Shown: positions 1-6,668 of the stretch, piece by piece | How the letters are laid out: each line of letters starts with the position of its first letter | Numbering within the stretch: position 1 is the first letter of the stretch | NCBI GenBank assembly: GCA_900547805.1 | Contig: URIE01000035.1 | Span: 1-15,890, forward strand | Length of the DNA: 15,890 nucleotides | Source of the DNA: an uncultured Collinsella sp. | Lineage (GTDB): Bacteria > Actinomycetota > Coriobacteriia > Coriobacteriales > Coriobacteriaceae | Reading direction: 5' to 3' | Notes under the pieces: generated by a model | Told to the model about the DNA's origin: nothing | Database searches by the model: none | Seen by the model: only the letters and a program-made list of their open reading frames with translations | Translations under genes and position numbers: made by a program

Positions 1-92
1 TTCTGCATCGTGGTACTGTCGGCACCGCCGCAATTTTGCAACATACGGGCTCTGAAGCTATTTATGCCTGCCGATGCGCTCCCGAAGCTCAT
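1..92 (-). CDS. Possible partial CDS running off the left edge (N-terminal 30 residues)
   Basis: On the minus strand an ATG at 92-90 opens a frame that stays open to the window edge. It begins MSFGSASAGINSFRARMLQN. An AGGGG stretch lies 7 nt before the ATG, and about two thirds of the codons end in G or C, as expected for this genome. I do not recognise the product. Two plus-strand frames are also open here (to about 126 and 161), but they lack a visible start and have poorer third-base composition. The reading is therefore preferred but uncertain. Confidence 0.25.
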   Translation of the reverse strand, partial: MSFGSASAGINSFRARMLQNCGGADSTTMQ

Positions 93-186
93 GTTTGCGC
101 CCCTGAGGCCGCGATACTTGTTCTAAAACGCAATATAAAGGCGACCGGAGATGTTGATTAACGCTTCCGACGCGTATACACACGAC

Positions 187-320
187 TTGGCGTGCAGAAT
201 ACTCGAAAAAATGCACGCCGTACCCTATGGGACCCGTCTGCGGCAGGCGCGAGGCGAGCCGGAGCCCAGTAGGACGGGGCTTGGCACATTGCTTGGCGGG
301 TCCGTGGCCCTGCCGCAAGC
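187..320. other. Hairpin-rich intergenic segment, possible structured RNA
   Basis: The stretch 93-414 holds no convincing gene. Inside it are a perfect 8-bp hairpin (GGCGTGCA at 189-196 with TGCACGCC at 212-219), a 7-bp pairing (230-236 with 297-303), a 9-bp pairing (TGCGGCAGG at 239-247 with CCTGCCGCA at 309-317) and a short inner AGCCC/GGGCT pairing (263-267 with 277-281). The 7-bp and 9-bp pairings interleave, so both together would form a pseudoknot. On the plus strand, TTGATT (154-159) and TATACA (175-180) form a weak promoter-like pair with a short 15-bp spacer. On the minus strand the segment would lie in the leader of the possible gene at 1-92. I could not match it to tmRNA, RNase P RNA, SRP RNA, tRNA, T-box or a riboswitch class I know. 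Confidence 0.25.
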
Positions 321-414
321 CTTTAGTACGGTGGAAAACGCTCGTGTTCGCGGTTGGCCGTGCGATAAATGACAGATGGGGCGCCGGACGCGTGGGCTGT
401 GTGCGCTCGTTATG

Positions 415-447
415 AAAAAACCGGGCCGCCCGTATCGGGCGGCCCGG
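415..447 (-). terminator. Rho-independent terminator of the suf operon
   Basis: CCGGGCCGCCCG (421-432) pairs perfectly with CGGGCGGCCCGG (436-447) across a 3-nt loop, giving a 12-bp GC-only stem. The six A residues at 415-420 read as a U tract on the minus strand, directly after the stem. It lies about 25 nt downstream of the sufU stop. In the plus direction no T run follows, so it terminates minus-strand transcription only. Confidence 0.92.
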
Positions 448-471
448 CAATCAAAATCATTGGGGCATTCG

Positions 472-906
472 CTACTGGTTAGCTTGCCCCTCGAGCATGC
501 CGTCGAGGGTGCGCCAGGCGAGCTCGGCGCACTTGACGCGGGCGGGCATGTGCGAGATGTCCTGGAGCTGGGCGGCTTCGTCCAGGTCTTCCAAATCTTC
601 CTCGGAGAGCTGCTCGCCACGGATCATGGCCAGAAAAAGCTCGGTCAGGCGGCGTGCCTCCTCGACCGTCTCGCCGGTGATGAGGTCGGCCATGATGTCG
701 GCACTGGCCTGGCTGATGGCGCAGCCGTGGCCGGTAAAGGAGGCCTCCTCGATCACGCCGTTCTCGACGCGCAGCTGCAAGGTGAGCTCGTCGCCGCAGC
801 TGGGGTTGATGCCGTCGTGCTCGTGCGTGGGAGCGTCCATCTCGTACTTGTAGTCGGGGTGCGAGTTGTGCTCCATAAACGTGGTGGAGGTGTACAGATT
901 ACCCAT
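472..906 (-). CDS. sufU: SufU, zinc-dependent sulfur-transfer protein for Fe-S assembly
   Basis: This 144-residue protein is of the SufU/IscU-like family. In Gram-positive SUF systems, SufU accepts the persulfide sulfur from SufS and passes it to the SufBCD scaffold, acting as a zinc-bound sulfurtransferase rather than a scaffold. The expected zinc ligands are visible: C37 and D39 in NPSCGDE, C62 in GHGCAISQASAD and C126 in VKCAELAW. The start chosen is the ATG at 906-904, because the protein alignment begins at MGNLYTSTTF. A longer upstream frame to 1065 is only sufS sequence read out of frame. The ATG overlaps the sufS stop by 8 nt (ATGGGTAA), suggesting translational coupling. It is the last gene of the operon, followed by the terminator at 415-447. 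There is no sufE or sufA in the cluster, as is usual for SufU-type systems. Confidence 0.95.
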   Translation of the reverse strand: MGNLYTSTTFMEHNSHPDYKYEMDAPTHEHDGINPSCGDELTLQLRVENGVIEEASFTGHGCAISQASADIMADLITGETVEEARRLTELFLAMIRGEQLSEEDLEDLDEAAQLQDISHMPARVKCAELAWRTLDGMLEGQANQ

Positions 907-2224
907 TGAACGTGCTCCAAACGTGATGCAGGCTGGCGATGAACTTGTCGATATCGGCCTTGTCGTTGTAGAAGGCCACGCTGGCGCGGCAGCAGGCGAG
1001 GTTCTCGACGCCCAGCCAGGTGAGCAGCGGCTGTGCGCAATGGTGGCCGGCGCGGATGCACACACCGTCCATGTCCATGATGCTCGCGACGTCGTGCGGG
1101 TGGATGCCCTTGACGTTAAAGCTCACGACGCCGTGGTGGTTATCCCAATAGATGGAGCCGATGATCTGGACAAAATCGAGCTGCATGAGCTCGCCCATCA
1201 GATAGTGGACGAGTGCCTGCTCGCGGGCCTGGATGTTCTCGTAGCCCACGGTGTTGACCAGGTAGTCGAGGGCGGCGCCCGTGGCGAAGATGCCGGCCGC
1301 ATCCTGCGTACCGGCTTCGAACTTCTCGGGGACGGGCGCCCAGACGGCATCCTGCTCGGTGACCGAATCGATCATCTCGCCGCCGGTGAGCATGGGCGGC
1401 ATGGCGTTGAGCAGGTCCATCTTGCCCCAAAGCACGCCGATGCCCATGGGGCCCATGGCCTTGTGCGCGCTAAAGGCAAAGAAATCGGCTCCCAAGTCGG
1501 CCACGTCGACCGGCATGTGCGGCAGCGACTGCGCACCGTCGACGATCAGGTAGCCGCCGTACTTGTGCACGAGCTTGCCGAGGTTCTTGACCGGGTTCTC
1601 GACGCCCAGCACGTTGGAGACCTGACCCACGGCCAAGATCTTGGTCTTGGGACCCACCTTGGCAAGCACTTCTTCGGTGGTGAGCTGGCCGGTCTTGGTG
1701 GGGTAGAGGTAGACGAGCTTGGCGCCGGTCTCGCGGCAGACCTGCTGCCACGGGATCAGGTTGGAGTGATGCTCCATGATGGTGATGACGACCTCATCGC
1801 CGGGCTCGAGCACCGTGGGCGCAAAGCTCTTGGCGACCAGGTTGAGCGACTCGCTCGTGTTGCGGGTGAAGACGACCTCGTTAGCCTGGGTGGCGCCGAT
1901 GAGGTCGGCGATCTGCTGGCGGACCTTGGCGATGGCGTCGGTAGCCTCGACGGACAGCGAGTACAGGCCACGCAGCGGGTTGGCGTTCATGCGCTGGTAG
2001 AAGTCGCGCTCGGCGTCGAGTACGCAGGCGGGACGCTGCGCGGTGGCGGCGCTATCGAGGAAGGCGATCTCGGGGTGCTGCTGGAACAGCGGGAACTGGC
2101 CCTTGTAGGGGTTGGTCTCGATGTCGACGGTAGGCCAGCCGCGCGAGGCCTCGTCGCTGGCGTCGAGCTCCATAGGCTCCGGTGCGGTACAGGTGTCGCA
2201 TTTAACGTGCTCGGTATCGATCAT
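899..2224 (-). CDS. sufS: SufS, cysteine desulfurase (PLP-dependent)
   Basis: This 441-residue class V aminotransferase-fold enzyme converts cysteine to alanine and a protein-bound persulfide, the sulfur source for Fe-S clusters in the cytosol. Visible landmarks are EHHSN (151-155) and VDGAQS (228-233) of the PLP pocket, the PLP-binding lysine K255 in FSAHKAMGP, RAGHHCAQP (391-399), and the catalytic cysteine C412 in CCRASVAFYN near the C-terminus. The start at 2224 forms an ATGA overlap with the sufD stop and has a GAGGAGG ribosome site at good spacing, so it is well supported. That start gives about 35 residues before the conserved NPYKGQFP segment, including an unusual CxxC pair (C9, C12 in VKCDTCTAP). 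SufU follows with an 8-nt overlap, as expected for its partner. Confidence 0.96.
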   Translation of the reverse strand: MIDTEHVKCDTCTAPEPMELDASDEASRGWPTVDIETNPYKGQFPLFQQHPEIAFLDSAATAQRPACVLDAERDFYQRMNANPLRGLYSLSVEATDAIAKVRQQIADLIGATQANEVVFTRNTSESLNLVAKSFAPTVLEPGDEVVITIMEHHSNLIPWQQVCRETGAKLVYLYPTKTGQLTTEEVLAKVGPKTKILAVGQVSNVLGVENPVKNLGKLVHKYGGYLIVDGAQSLPHMPVDVADLGADFFAFSAHKAMGPMGIGVLWGKMDLLNAMPPMLTGGEMIDSVTEQDAVWAPVPEKFEAGTQDAAGIFATGAALDYLVNTVGYENIQAREQALVHYLMGELMQLDFVQIIGSIYWDNHHGVVSFNVKGIHPHDVASIMDMDGVCIRAGHHCAQPLLTWLGVENLACCRASVAFYNDKADIDKFIASLHHVWSTFNG

Positions 2225-3492
2225 GCGAGCTCCTCCTCAAAGTTGTCGATCAGATTGTTGCCCAGACGGACGACGGCGGCGCGGGTGCGCTCATCGGCGG
2301 CGGAAAGCGCGGCGTCCTCCAGCTTGGCGCGGATGAACAGGTCCTCGGCGGCGTTTTGGTCAAGGCCGCGGCAGGCGAGGTAGAACAGCTGCTCGTCGCG
2401 GACGTGGCCGATGGTGGCGCCATGGTTGCCGGCGACGTCGTCCTCGTCGCACAGGATGACAGGGACGGTCTTGTTGTCGACGCCCTTGTTGGCAAGCAGC
2501 ACGGTCTCGCGCTCGGTGCCGGTTGCGCCCTTGCAGCCGTGCACGAGGTCGATGGTGCCGCGGTAGACCTTCTTGGACGTGCCGGTCAGCACGCCGTTGG
2601 CGTCGATCTCGCACTCGGTCTTGCGACCACGGTGGCGCAGCTCGTAGTTAAAGTCGCGCACCTGCTCGCGGGCGCCCAGGTAGTCGGTATCGATGGTGAC
2701 CTTGGCGGTGTCGCCCAGCAGGTCGCCGGCAAGGCCGGTGGCGCTGGCGCCGGCGCCCAGGACGGTGTGCTGCACGTTGACGCGCGCACCCTCGTCCAGG
2801 AACAGGCCGGTGTCGTCGAGCGCGATCCAGCTATCGTCGAGCGTCTGCGTGCAGGTTACGTTGACGGTGGCGTACTCGTGGGCGCACACGCGCAGCACGG
2901 ATCCCACGACGCCCTCGCCGGCAACGGGGGAGTCCAGGGCGATCTGCAGATCGAGCGTTGCCTGCGGGCGGGCGACGACGTCGATGGCGGCAATCGCAGC
3001 CGCTGCGTCGACGCCACTCACACGCACGGCAGCCGTGGCGTGCTTGTACGCGGGCACATCGATGACGATGCGCTTGGTGGCGTGGTCGGCCAGATAGGCG
3101 TAGGCAGCCTCGCCCATGCCGGTCTCGAAGGCCTCGGCGGGGGAGAGCTCCTCCTCCAGCTTGATGGCGCCGGCCTGGTAGGCCGAGGTTGCGGGCACGT
3201 CGAGTTCAGTCTCGGGCGTGATGCGGGCGCGATCGGCGGCGTCACCGGGGGCGGAGGCACGGCGCTCGGGGAAGCGCTCGGCCATGGCGTCCATGGCGAT
3301 AGCGAAGGCGTCGTCCGCGCCGAGGAACTGCTCATCCAAGCCCTCAACCTCAATGGTCTCGGCGGGAGCGGCGGCAAGCTCGTCAGAGAGCTCGAGCTTG
3401 GTCTGGTTCATGCGCAGCCAACCCCAAGTGGCGGCAGGCATCGCATTAACCTGCTCGAGCGTGGTAGCAGCGGTGTTCGTGGTCTGTTTCAT
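2221..3492 (-). CDS. sufD: SufD, Fe-S scaffold subunit
   Basis: This 423-residue SufBD-family protein forms with SufB and SufC the SufBC2D complex on which clusters are built. Its N-terminal half is Ala-rich and poorly conserved, as is usual. The beta-helix core and C-terminal signature are clear: KTVPVILCDEDD, then AGNHGATIGHVRDEQLFYL (about 354-372), then the helical LFIRAKLEDA tail. H358 in NHGAT probably corresponds to the histidine at the SufB-SufD interface that is essential in Escherichia coli SufD. The start ATG at 3492-3490 shares one base with the sufB stop (TAATG). The stop overlaps the sufS start (ATGA). Both junctions suggest coupled translation of stoichiometric partners. Length is normal for the family. 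Confidence 0.93.
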   Translation of the reverse strand: MKQTTNTAATTLEQVNAMPAATWGWLRMNQTKLELSDELAAAPAETIEVEGLDEQFLGADDAFAIAMDAMAERFPERRASAPGDAADRARITPETELDVPATSAYQAGAIKLEEELSPAEAFETGMGEAAYAYLADHATKRIVIDVPAYKHATAAVRVSGVDAAAAIAAIDVVARPQATLDLQIALDSPVAGEGVVGSVLRVCAHEYATVNVTCTQTLDDSWIALDDTGLFLDEGARVNVQHTVLGAGASATGLAGDLLGDTAKVTIDTDYLGAREQVRDFNYELRHRGRKTECEIDANGVLTGTSKKVYRGTIDLVHGCKGATGTERETVLLANKGVDNKTVPVILCDEDDVAGNHGATIGHVRDEQLFYLACRGLDQNAAEDLFIRAKLEDAALSAADERTRAAVVRLGNNLIDNFEEELA

Positions 3493-4904
3493 TATCCGAT
3501 CGCTCCTTCCATCTCGAGCTTGATCAGGTTGTTCATCTCGACGGCGTACTCAAGCGGTAGCTCCTTGGAGACCGGGTTGGCAAAGCCGTTGACGATCATG
3601 GTGCGGGCCTCTTCTTCCGAGATGCCGCGGCTCATCAGGTAGAACACCTTGTCGTCGCCGATGCGGCCGATGGTGGCCTCGTGGCCGATGTCGACGTTCT
3701 TGGCGCGGATGTCCATGGCGGGGATGGTATCGGAGCGGCTCTGGTCGTCGAGCATCAGCGACTGGCAGCTCACGGTTGCCTTGGAGCCCTCGGCCTTGGG
3801 CGTGGCCACGATGGAGCTGCGGAACGTCTGGATGCCGCCGCTCTTGGAGATGCCCTTGGTCTCGACCGTTGCCGAGGTCTCAGGCGCGTTGAGCACGACC
3901 TTGCAGCCGGTGTCGAGGTTCTGACCGGCGCCGGCAAAGGTGATGCCGGTAAAGCTCGAGCGGGCGCGGCGGCCATTGAGCACGCTCATGGGGTAGAGAT
4001 AGCCCACATGGCTGCCGAAGGAGCCACTGATCCACTCGATGTCGCCGTCCTCGTCCACGCGCGCACGCTTGGTGTTGAGGTTGTACATGTTCTTGGACCA
4101 GTTCTCGATGGTCGAGTAGCGCAGGTGCGCACGCTTGCCCACAAAGAGCTCGACGGCGCCGGCGTGGAGGTTTGCCACGTTGTACTTGGGCGCGGAGCAA
4201 CCCTCGATAAAGTGCAGGTCGGCATCGTCCTCGACGATGATGAGCGTGTGCTCAAACTGGCCAGCGCCCTTGGCGTTAAGGCGGAAGTAGCTCTGCAGCG
4301 GGAAGTCGAGCTTGGTGCCCTTGGGCACGTAGACAAACGAGCCGCCCGACCACACGGCGCCGTGCAGGGCTGCAAACTTGTGATCGGTGGGCGGGATGAG
4401 CGTCATAAACTTCTCGTGGATGAGCGGTTCCCACTGCGGATCGTGCAGGGCTTCCTCAATACCGGAGTAGACGATGCCCATCTTGGATGCGGTGTCCTGC
4501 ATGTTGTGGTAGACGAGCTCGGAGTCGTACTGCGCGCCGACGCCCGCCAGGTAGCTACGCTCGGCCTCGGGGATGCCCAGGCGCTCAAAGGTGCTCTTGA
4601 TGTCGTCGGGCACCGACTCCCAGTCGTGCTTTTGGTCGGTGTTGGGCTTGACGTAGGTGACGATGTTGTCCATGTCCAGGCCCTCGATGGAGGGACCCCA
4701 CGTCGGATCCGGGAAGCGGTTGAAGATTTCGAGGGACTTTAAGCGCAGGTCGAGCATCCACTGCGGCTCGTCCTTTTTGGCGCTGATCTCGCGCACGATG
4801 TCGGGCGTGATGCCGGCGTCGAGGCGCTCGAATCCCTCCTCGCCATAGGTGAAGTCGTAGAGGCTGCGGTCGATGTCCGCGACCTCGGTGCGGTTCTTGG
4901 TCAT
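3492..4904 (-). CDS. sufB: SufB, Fe-S cluster scaffold protein
   Basis: This 470-residue protein is full length for SufB, the main scaffold subunit of SufBC2D. It carries the highly conserved blocks SYFRLNAKGAGQFEHTLI (205-222), EGCSAPKY with C236, STIENWSKNMYNLNTKR (264-280), SCQSLMLDDQSRSDTIP with C380 (379-395), and DIGHEATIGRIGDDKVFYL (405-423) followed by SRGISEEEAR. C380 is the likely counterpart of the cluster-assembly cysteine near the SufD interface in E. coli. The ATG at 4904 is preceded by AAGGGG within the 12-nt gap after sufC. The stop overlaps the sufD start by one base. Order C-B-D-S-U and tight spacing show a single operon. Confidence 0.96.
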   Translation of the reverse strand: MTKNRTEVADIDRSLYDFTYGEEGFERLDAGITPDIVREISAKKDEPQWMLDLRLKSLEIFNRFPDPTWGPSIEGLDMDNIVTYVKPNTDQKHDWESVPDDIKSTFERLGIPEAERSYLAGVGAQYDSELVYHNMQDTASKMGIVYSGIEEALHDPQWEPLIHEKFMTLIPPTDHKFAALHGAVWSGGSFVYVPKGTKLDFPLQSYFRLNAKGAGQFEHTLIIVEDDADLHFIEGCSAPKYNVANLHAGAVELFVGKRAHLRYSTIENWSKNMYNLNTKRARVDEDGDIEWISGSFGSHVGYLYPMSVLNGRRARSSFTGITFAGAGQNLDTGCKVVLNAPETSATVETKGISKSGGIQTFRSSIVATPKAEGSKATVSCQSLMLDDQSRSDTIPAMDIRAKNVDIGHEATIGRIGDDKVFYLMSRGISEEEARTMIVNGFANPVSKELPLEYAVEMNNLIKLEMEGAIG

Positions 4905-4916
4905 TGCGTCGCCCCT

Positions 4917-5717
4917 TTACGCCTGCTGCTCGGCAGCGGCAGACTCGGCCTGGGCGCGCTGCTCGGCGGCCTCGCGCTCGAAGGTCTCAAAGCCGTTCTT
5001 GTCGATCCAGGGGATGAGCGAGGCGTCGTCCTCGCGCACGATATGGCCCTTGACCATAACGTGGACGCGGTCGACATCCAGGTGCTCCAGGATGCGCGTG
5101 TTGTGCGTGATGATGAGCATGGAGCCGTCGCAGCTCTTGCGGTAGGCGTCCATGCCGTGGCTGACGGTGGAAAGCGCGTCGACGTCCAGGCCCGAGTCGG
5201 TCTCGTCGAGGATGGCGAGCTTGGGCTGCAGCAGCAGAAGCTGGAGCATCTCGACCTTCTTCTTCTCGCCGCCCGAGAAGCCCACGCCCAGCTCGCGGTT
5301 GAGGTAGGCAGTGTCCATGTTGAGCTCGGCCGCGAGCTCCTTGACGCGACGGCGGAACTCCTTGCCCTTCATCACCAGGCCGGGGCGGCCGGCGATGCTG
5401 GCGCGCAAAAAGCTCGACAGTGGCACGCCGGGGATCTCGACCGGGGCCTGGAAGCTCAGGAACAGGCCGGCGCGCGAGCGCTTGTCGGTGGTGAGCTCGG
5501 TGATGTCCTGGCCGTCAAAGACGATGCGGCCGTCGTTGACCGTGTAAACGGGGTCGCCCATGACCAGGTGGCCGAGGGTGGACTTGCCGGCGCCGTTGGG
5601 TCCCATCAGCACGTGGGTCTCGCCGGCGGCGACGTTAAGGTTGACGTTGTGGAGGATGGTCTTCTCGTCCACGGAGGCGGTCAGACCTTCGATGGAAAGC
5701 AGCGGATTTGCGCTCAT
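4917..5717 (-). CDS. sufC: SufC, ABC-type ATPase of the SUF complex
   Basis: This cytosolic ABC ATPase energises SufBCD and is not a transporter. With the start at 5717 it has 266 residues. Visible motifs are Walker A GPNGAGKST (39-47), Q-loop Q90 in SFQAPVEIPG, the family signature FSGGEKKKVEM (147-157), Walker B LAILDETDSGLD (167-178) and the H-loop H205 in ITHNTR. I chose the ATG at 5717-5715 because AGAGGGA stands just before it and the protein begins MSANPLLSIEGL. An in-frame ATG at 5747 would add ten residues but has no ribosome site. The C-terminus carries an Ala/Glu/Gln-rich tail (about 246-266) that is probably disordered. It is the first gene of the operon, divergent from the Rrf2 gene. 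Confidence 0.95.
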   Translation of the reverse strand: MSANPLLSIEGLTASVDEKTILHNVNLNVAAGETHVLMGPNGAGKSTLGHLVMGDPVYTVNDGRIVFDGQDITELTTDKRSRAGLFLSFQAPVEIPGVPLSSFLRASIAGRPGLVMKGKEFRRRVKELAAELNMDTAYLNRELGVGFSGGEKKKVEMLQLLLLQPKLAILDETDSGLDVDALSTVSHGMDAYRKSCDGSMLIITHNTRILEHLDVDRVHVMVKGHIVREDDASLIPWIDKNGFETFEREAAEQRAQAESAAAEQQA

Positions 5718-5781
5718 GCTGTCCCTCTCTGTATATGGTGTACTCATGGGTGTACTAAACCCTAGGAATCTTCTCGGAATA

Positions 5782-5809
5782 AAGTTACTATGGGTTCGGC
5801 GTTAGTCAA
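5782..5809 (-). promoter_or_regulatory. Candidate promoter of the suf operon
   Basis: On the minus strand TTGACT (5809-5804) is a good -35 box. A weak TAACTT (5787-5782) follows after a 16-bp spacer, and the sufC start is about 65 nt further on. The -35 match is convincing but the -10 is poor; TTTATT at 5783-5778 is an alternative with too long a spacer. The TGGGACAAA array lies upstream of this position, so if the promoter is right the regulator would not simply sit on the -10. Confidence 0.35.
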
Positions 5810-5845
5810 GGGAAAACCCGACTAATCCGCTCGACTTTTTAGATG

Positions 5846-5920
5846 TGGGACAAAATCAACAGTAGTGTTTGTCCCACTTACTTAAGATTTGGGACAAACA
5901 AACCTGGTTATGTTGTCCCA
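5846..5920. promoter_or_regulatory. Phased four-half-site operator array between sufC and rrf2
   Basis: The 9-mer TGGGACAAA occurs at 5846-5854 and 5890-5898, and its complement TTTGTCCCA at 5868-5876. A one-mismatch copy, GTTGTCCCA, is at 5912-5920. Starts are spaced exactly 22 bp, and orientation alternates. Every neighbouring pair therefore makes an inverted repeat with a 13-bp spacer, and the four sites lie on nearly the same face of the helix. The outer pair on the left extends to 10 bp (5845-5854 with 5868-5877). The array ends 20 nt before the rrf2 start codon. Most likely it is the binding region of the adjacent Rrf2-family protein (autoregulation plus suf control); that assignment is inference. 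Confidence 0.75.
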
Positions 5921-5940
5921 GGAACGATGGGAGGGTAGGT

Positions 5941-6372
5941 ATGCTCATTTCTTCCAAGGGCCGCTATGCCCTCCGGCTGATGATCTACATCGCGGCGCTC
6001 GGTGACGCCGAGGGCAAGATTGCCTTGCGCGAGGTTGCCGACCGTGAGCATATCTCGCAAAAGTATTTGGAGCAGCTGGTTCGTCCGCTTATGAAGGCGG
6101 GCCTGCTTAAGAGCGTGCGCGGCAAGGGCGGCGGCTACATGATGGCCAAGGACCCGGCCGAGGTGCGTGCTGGCGACATCCTGCGCGCCGTCGAGGGCAG
6201 CACGGCTCCGGTGGCGTGCGACGGCATCGACAACAGCTGCGCCCGCAGTGATCTGTGCTCGACCGTCAAGTTCTGGCGCGGTCTGGACGACGTGATCGAA
6301 AAGTACGTCGACGGCGTGACGTTGGCCGACCTGGCCGCCGTTCCCGAGATTAACTTTGACATTAAGCTGTAG
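5941..6372 (+). CDS. Rrf2-family (IscR/SufR-like) Fe-S-responsive transcriptional regulator
   Basis: This 143-residue Rrf2 protein has the winged-helix DNA-binding part at residues 1-70 (MLISSKGRYALRLMIYIA, then the recognition region REHISQKYLEQLV and the wing SVRGKGGGYMMAKDP). It has a cysteine trio, C93, C100 and C106, in a loop spaced C-x6-C-x5-C. Similar trios in IscR bind a 2Fe-2S cluster, so Fe-S sensing is likely; the first gap is one residue longer than in E. coli IscR. The ATG at 5941 follows GGGAGGG closely. An in-frame upstream start at 5869 lies inside the operator array and is rejected. It is divergent from sufCBDSU and 8 nt upstream of the MNT/HEPN pair, so it probably regulates suf, itself and perhaps that pair. 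Confidence 0.93.
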   Translation: MLISSKGRYALRLMIYIAALGDAEGKIALREVADREHISQKYLEQLVRPLMKAGLLKSVRGKGGGYMMAKDPAEVRAGDILRAVEGSTAPVACDGIDNSCARSDLCSTVKFWRGLDDVIEKYVDGVTLADLAAVPEINFDIKL

Positions 6373-6380
6373 GGCCGCAA

Positions 6381-6668
6381 ATGGCATCTCTCGACAAGGT
6401 GTACAAACAAATCGAAGTTTTTGCTCGGGAATGTGACGCCGAGAAGGTTGTGCTGTTTGGTTCTCGTGCTCGAGGCGACAACTTACCCAAGAGCGATATT
6501 GACATCGCCGTAGCAGGTTGTCGGGATTTCGGCCGTTTCTCATATTTGATCGAGGAGCGTCTTGATACTCTTTTAGATGTAGATGTCGTCAATCTCGACG
6601 AGTCCTTGTCGCAGCAATTGCTCGATGAAATTGCCAGGGATGGTGTGATTCTGTATGAAAAAATATGA
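6381..6668 (+). CDS. MNT-type minimal nucleotidyltransferase (putative antitoxin of MNT/HEPN pair)
   Basis: This 95-residue protein of the minimal nucleotidyltransferase family (HI0073/MNT type) shows the full catalytic set: GSRARGD (27-33), SDIDIAV with D39 and D41 (38-44) and a third acidic position around D68 in LDVDVV. Family knowledge: such proteins pair with a HEPN protein, and in studied MNT/HEPN systems the MNT partner neutralises the HEPN RNase by adding AMP to it. The ATG at 6381 lies 8 nt after the Rrf2 stop with AGGG at 6371-6374 as ribosome site, so it is probably cotranscribed with the regulator. The 3' end overlaps the HEPN start by 14 nt. The DNA here is more AT-rich than the suf genes, suggesting acquisition by transfer. 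Confidence 0.88.
   Translation: MASLDKVYKQIEVFARECDAEKVVLFGSRARGDNLPKSDIDIAVAGCRDFGRFSYLIEERLDTLLDVDVVNLDESLSQQLLDEIARDGVILYEKI

Noticed and set aside
3..372. Plus-strand small frames at 3-161 and 151-372
   Set aside because: The first lacks a start in the window and has low G/C at third codon positions; the second has GGAG directly against the ATG and runs through the paired segments. Neither resembles a protein I know.
866..4742. Long open frames on the plus strand opposite sufU-sufS, sufD and sufB (866-2383, 2356-3642, 3681-4742)
   Set aside because: They are antisense shadows of high-GC genes: Val/Gly/Ala/Asp-rich translations with no family motifs, while the minus-strand frames are unmistakable SUF proteins.
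5718..5747. Upstream ATG for sufC at 5747
   Set aside because: It has no ribosome site and adds ten residues not typical of SufC; the ATG at 5717 has AGAGGGA just before it.
5846..5920. The regularly spaced repeats as a small CRISPR-like array
   Set aside because: Repeats are 9 bp, alternate in orientation and have 13-bp gaps; this is an operator layout, not repeat-spacer structure.
5869..5940. Upstream in-frame start for the Rrf2 gene at 5869
   Set aside because: The added residues are encoded by the operator array, and the MLISSKGRYALR start at 5941 matches the family and has GGGAGGG.
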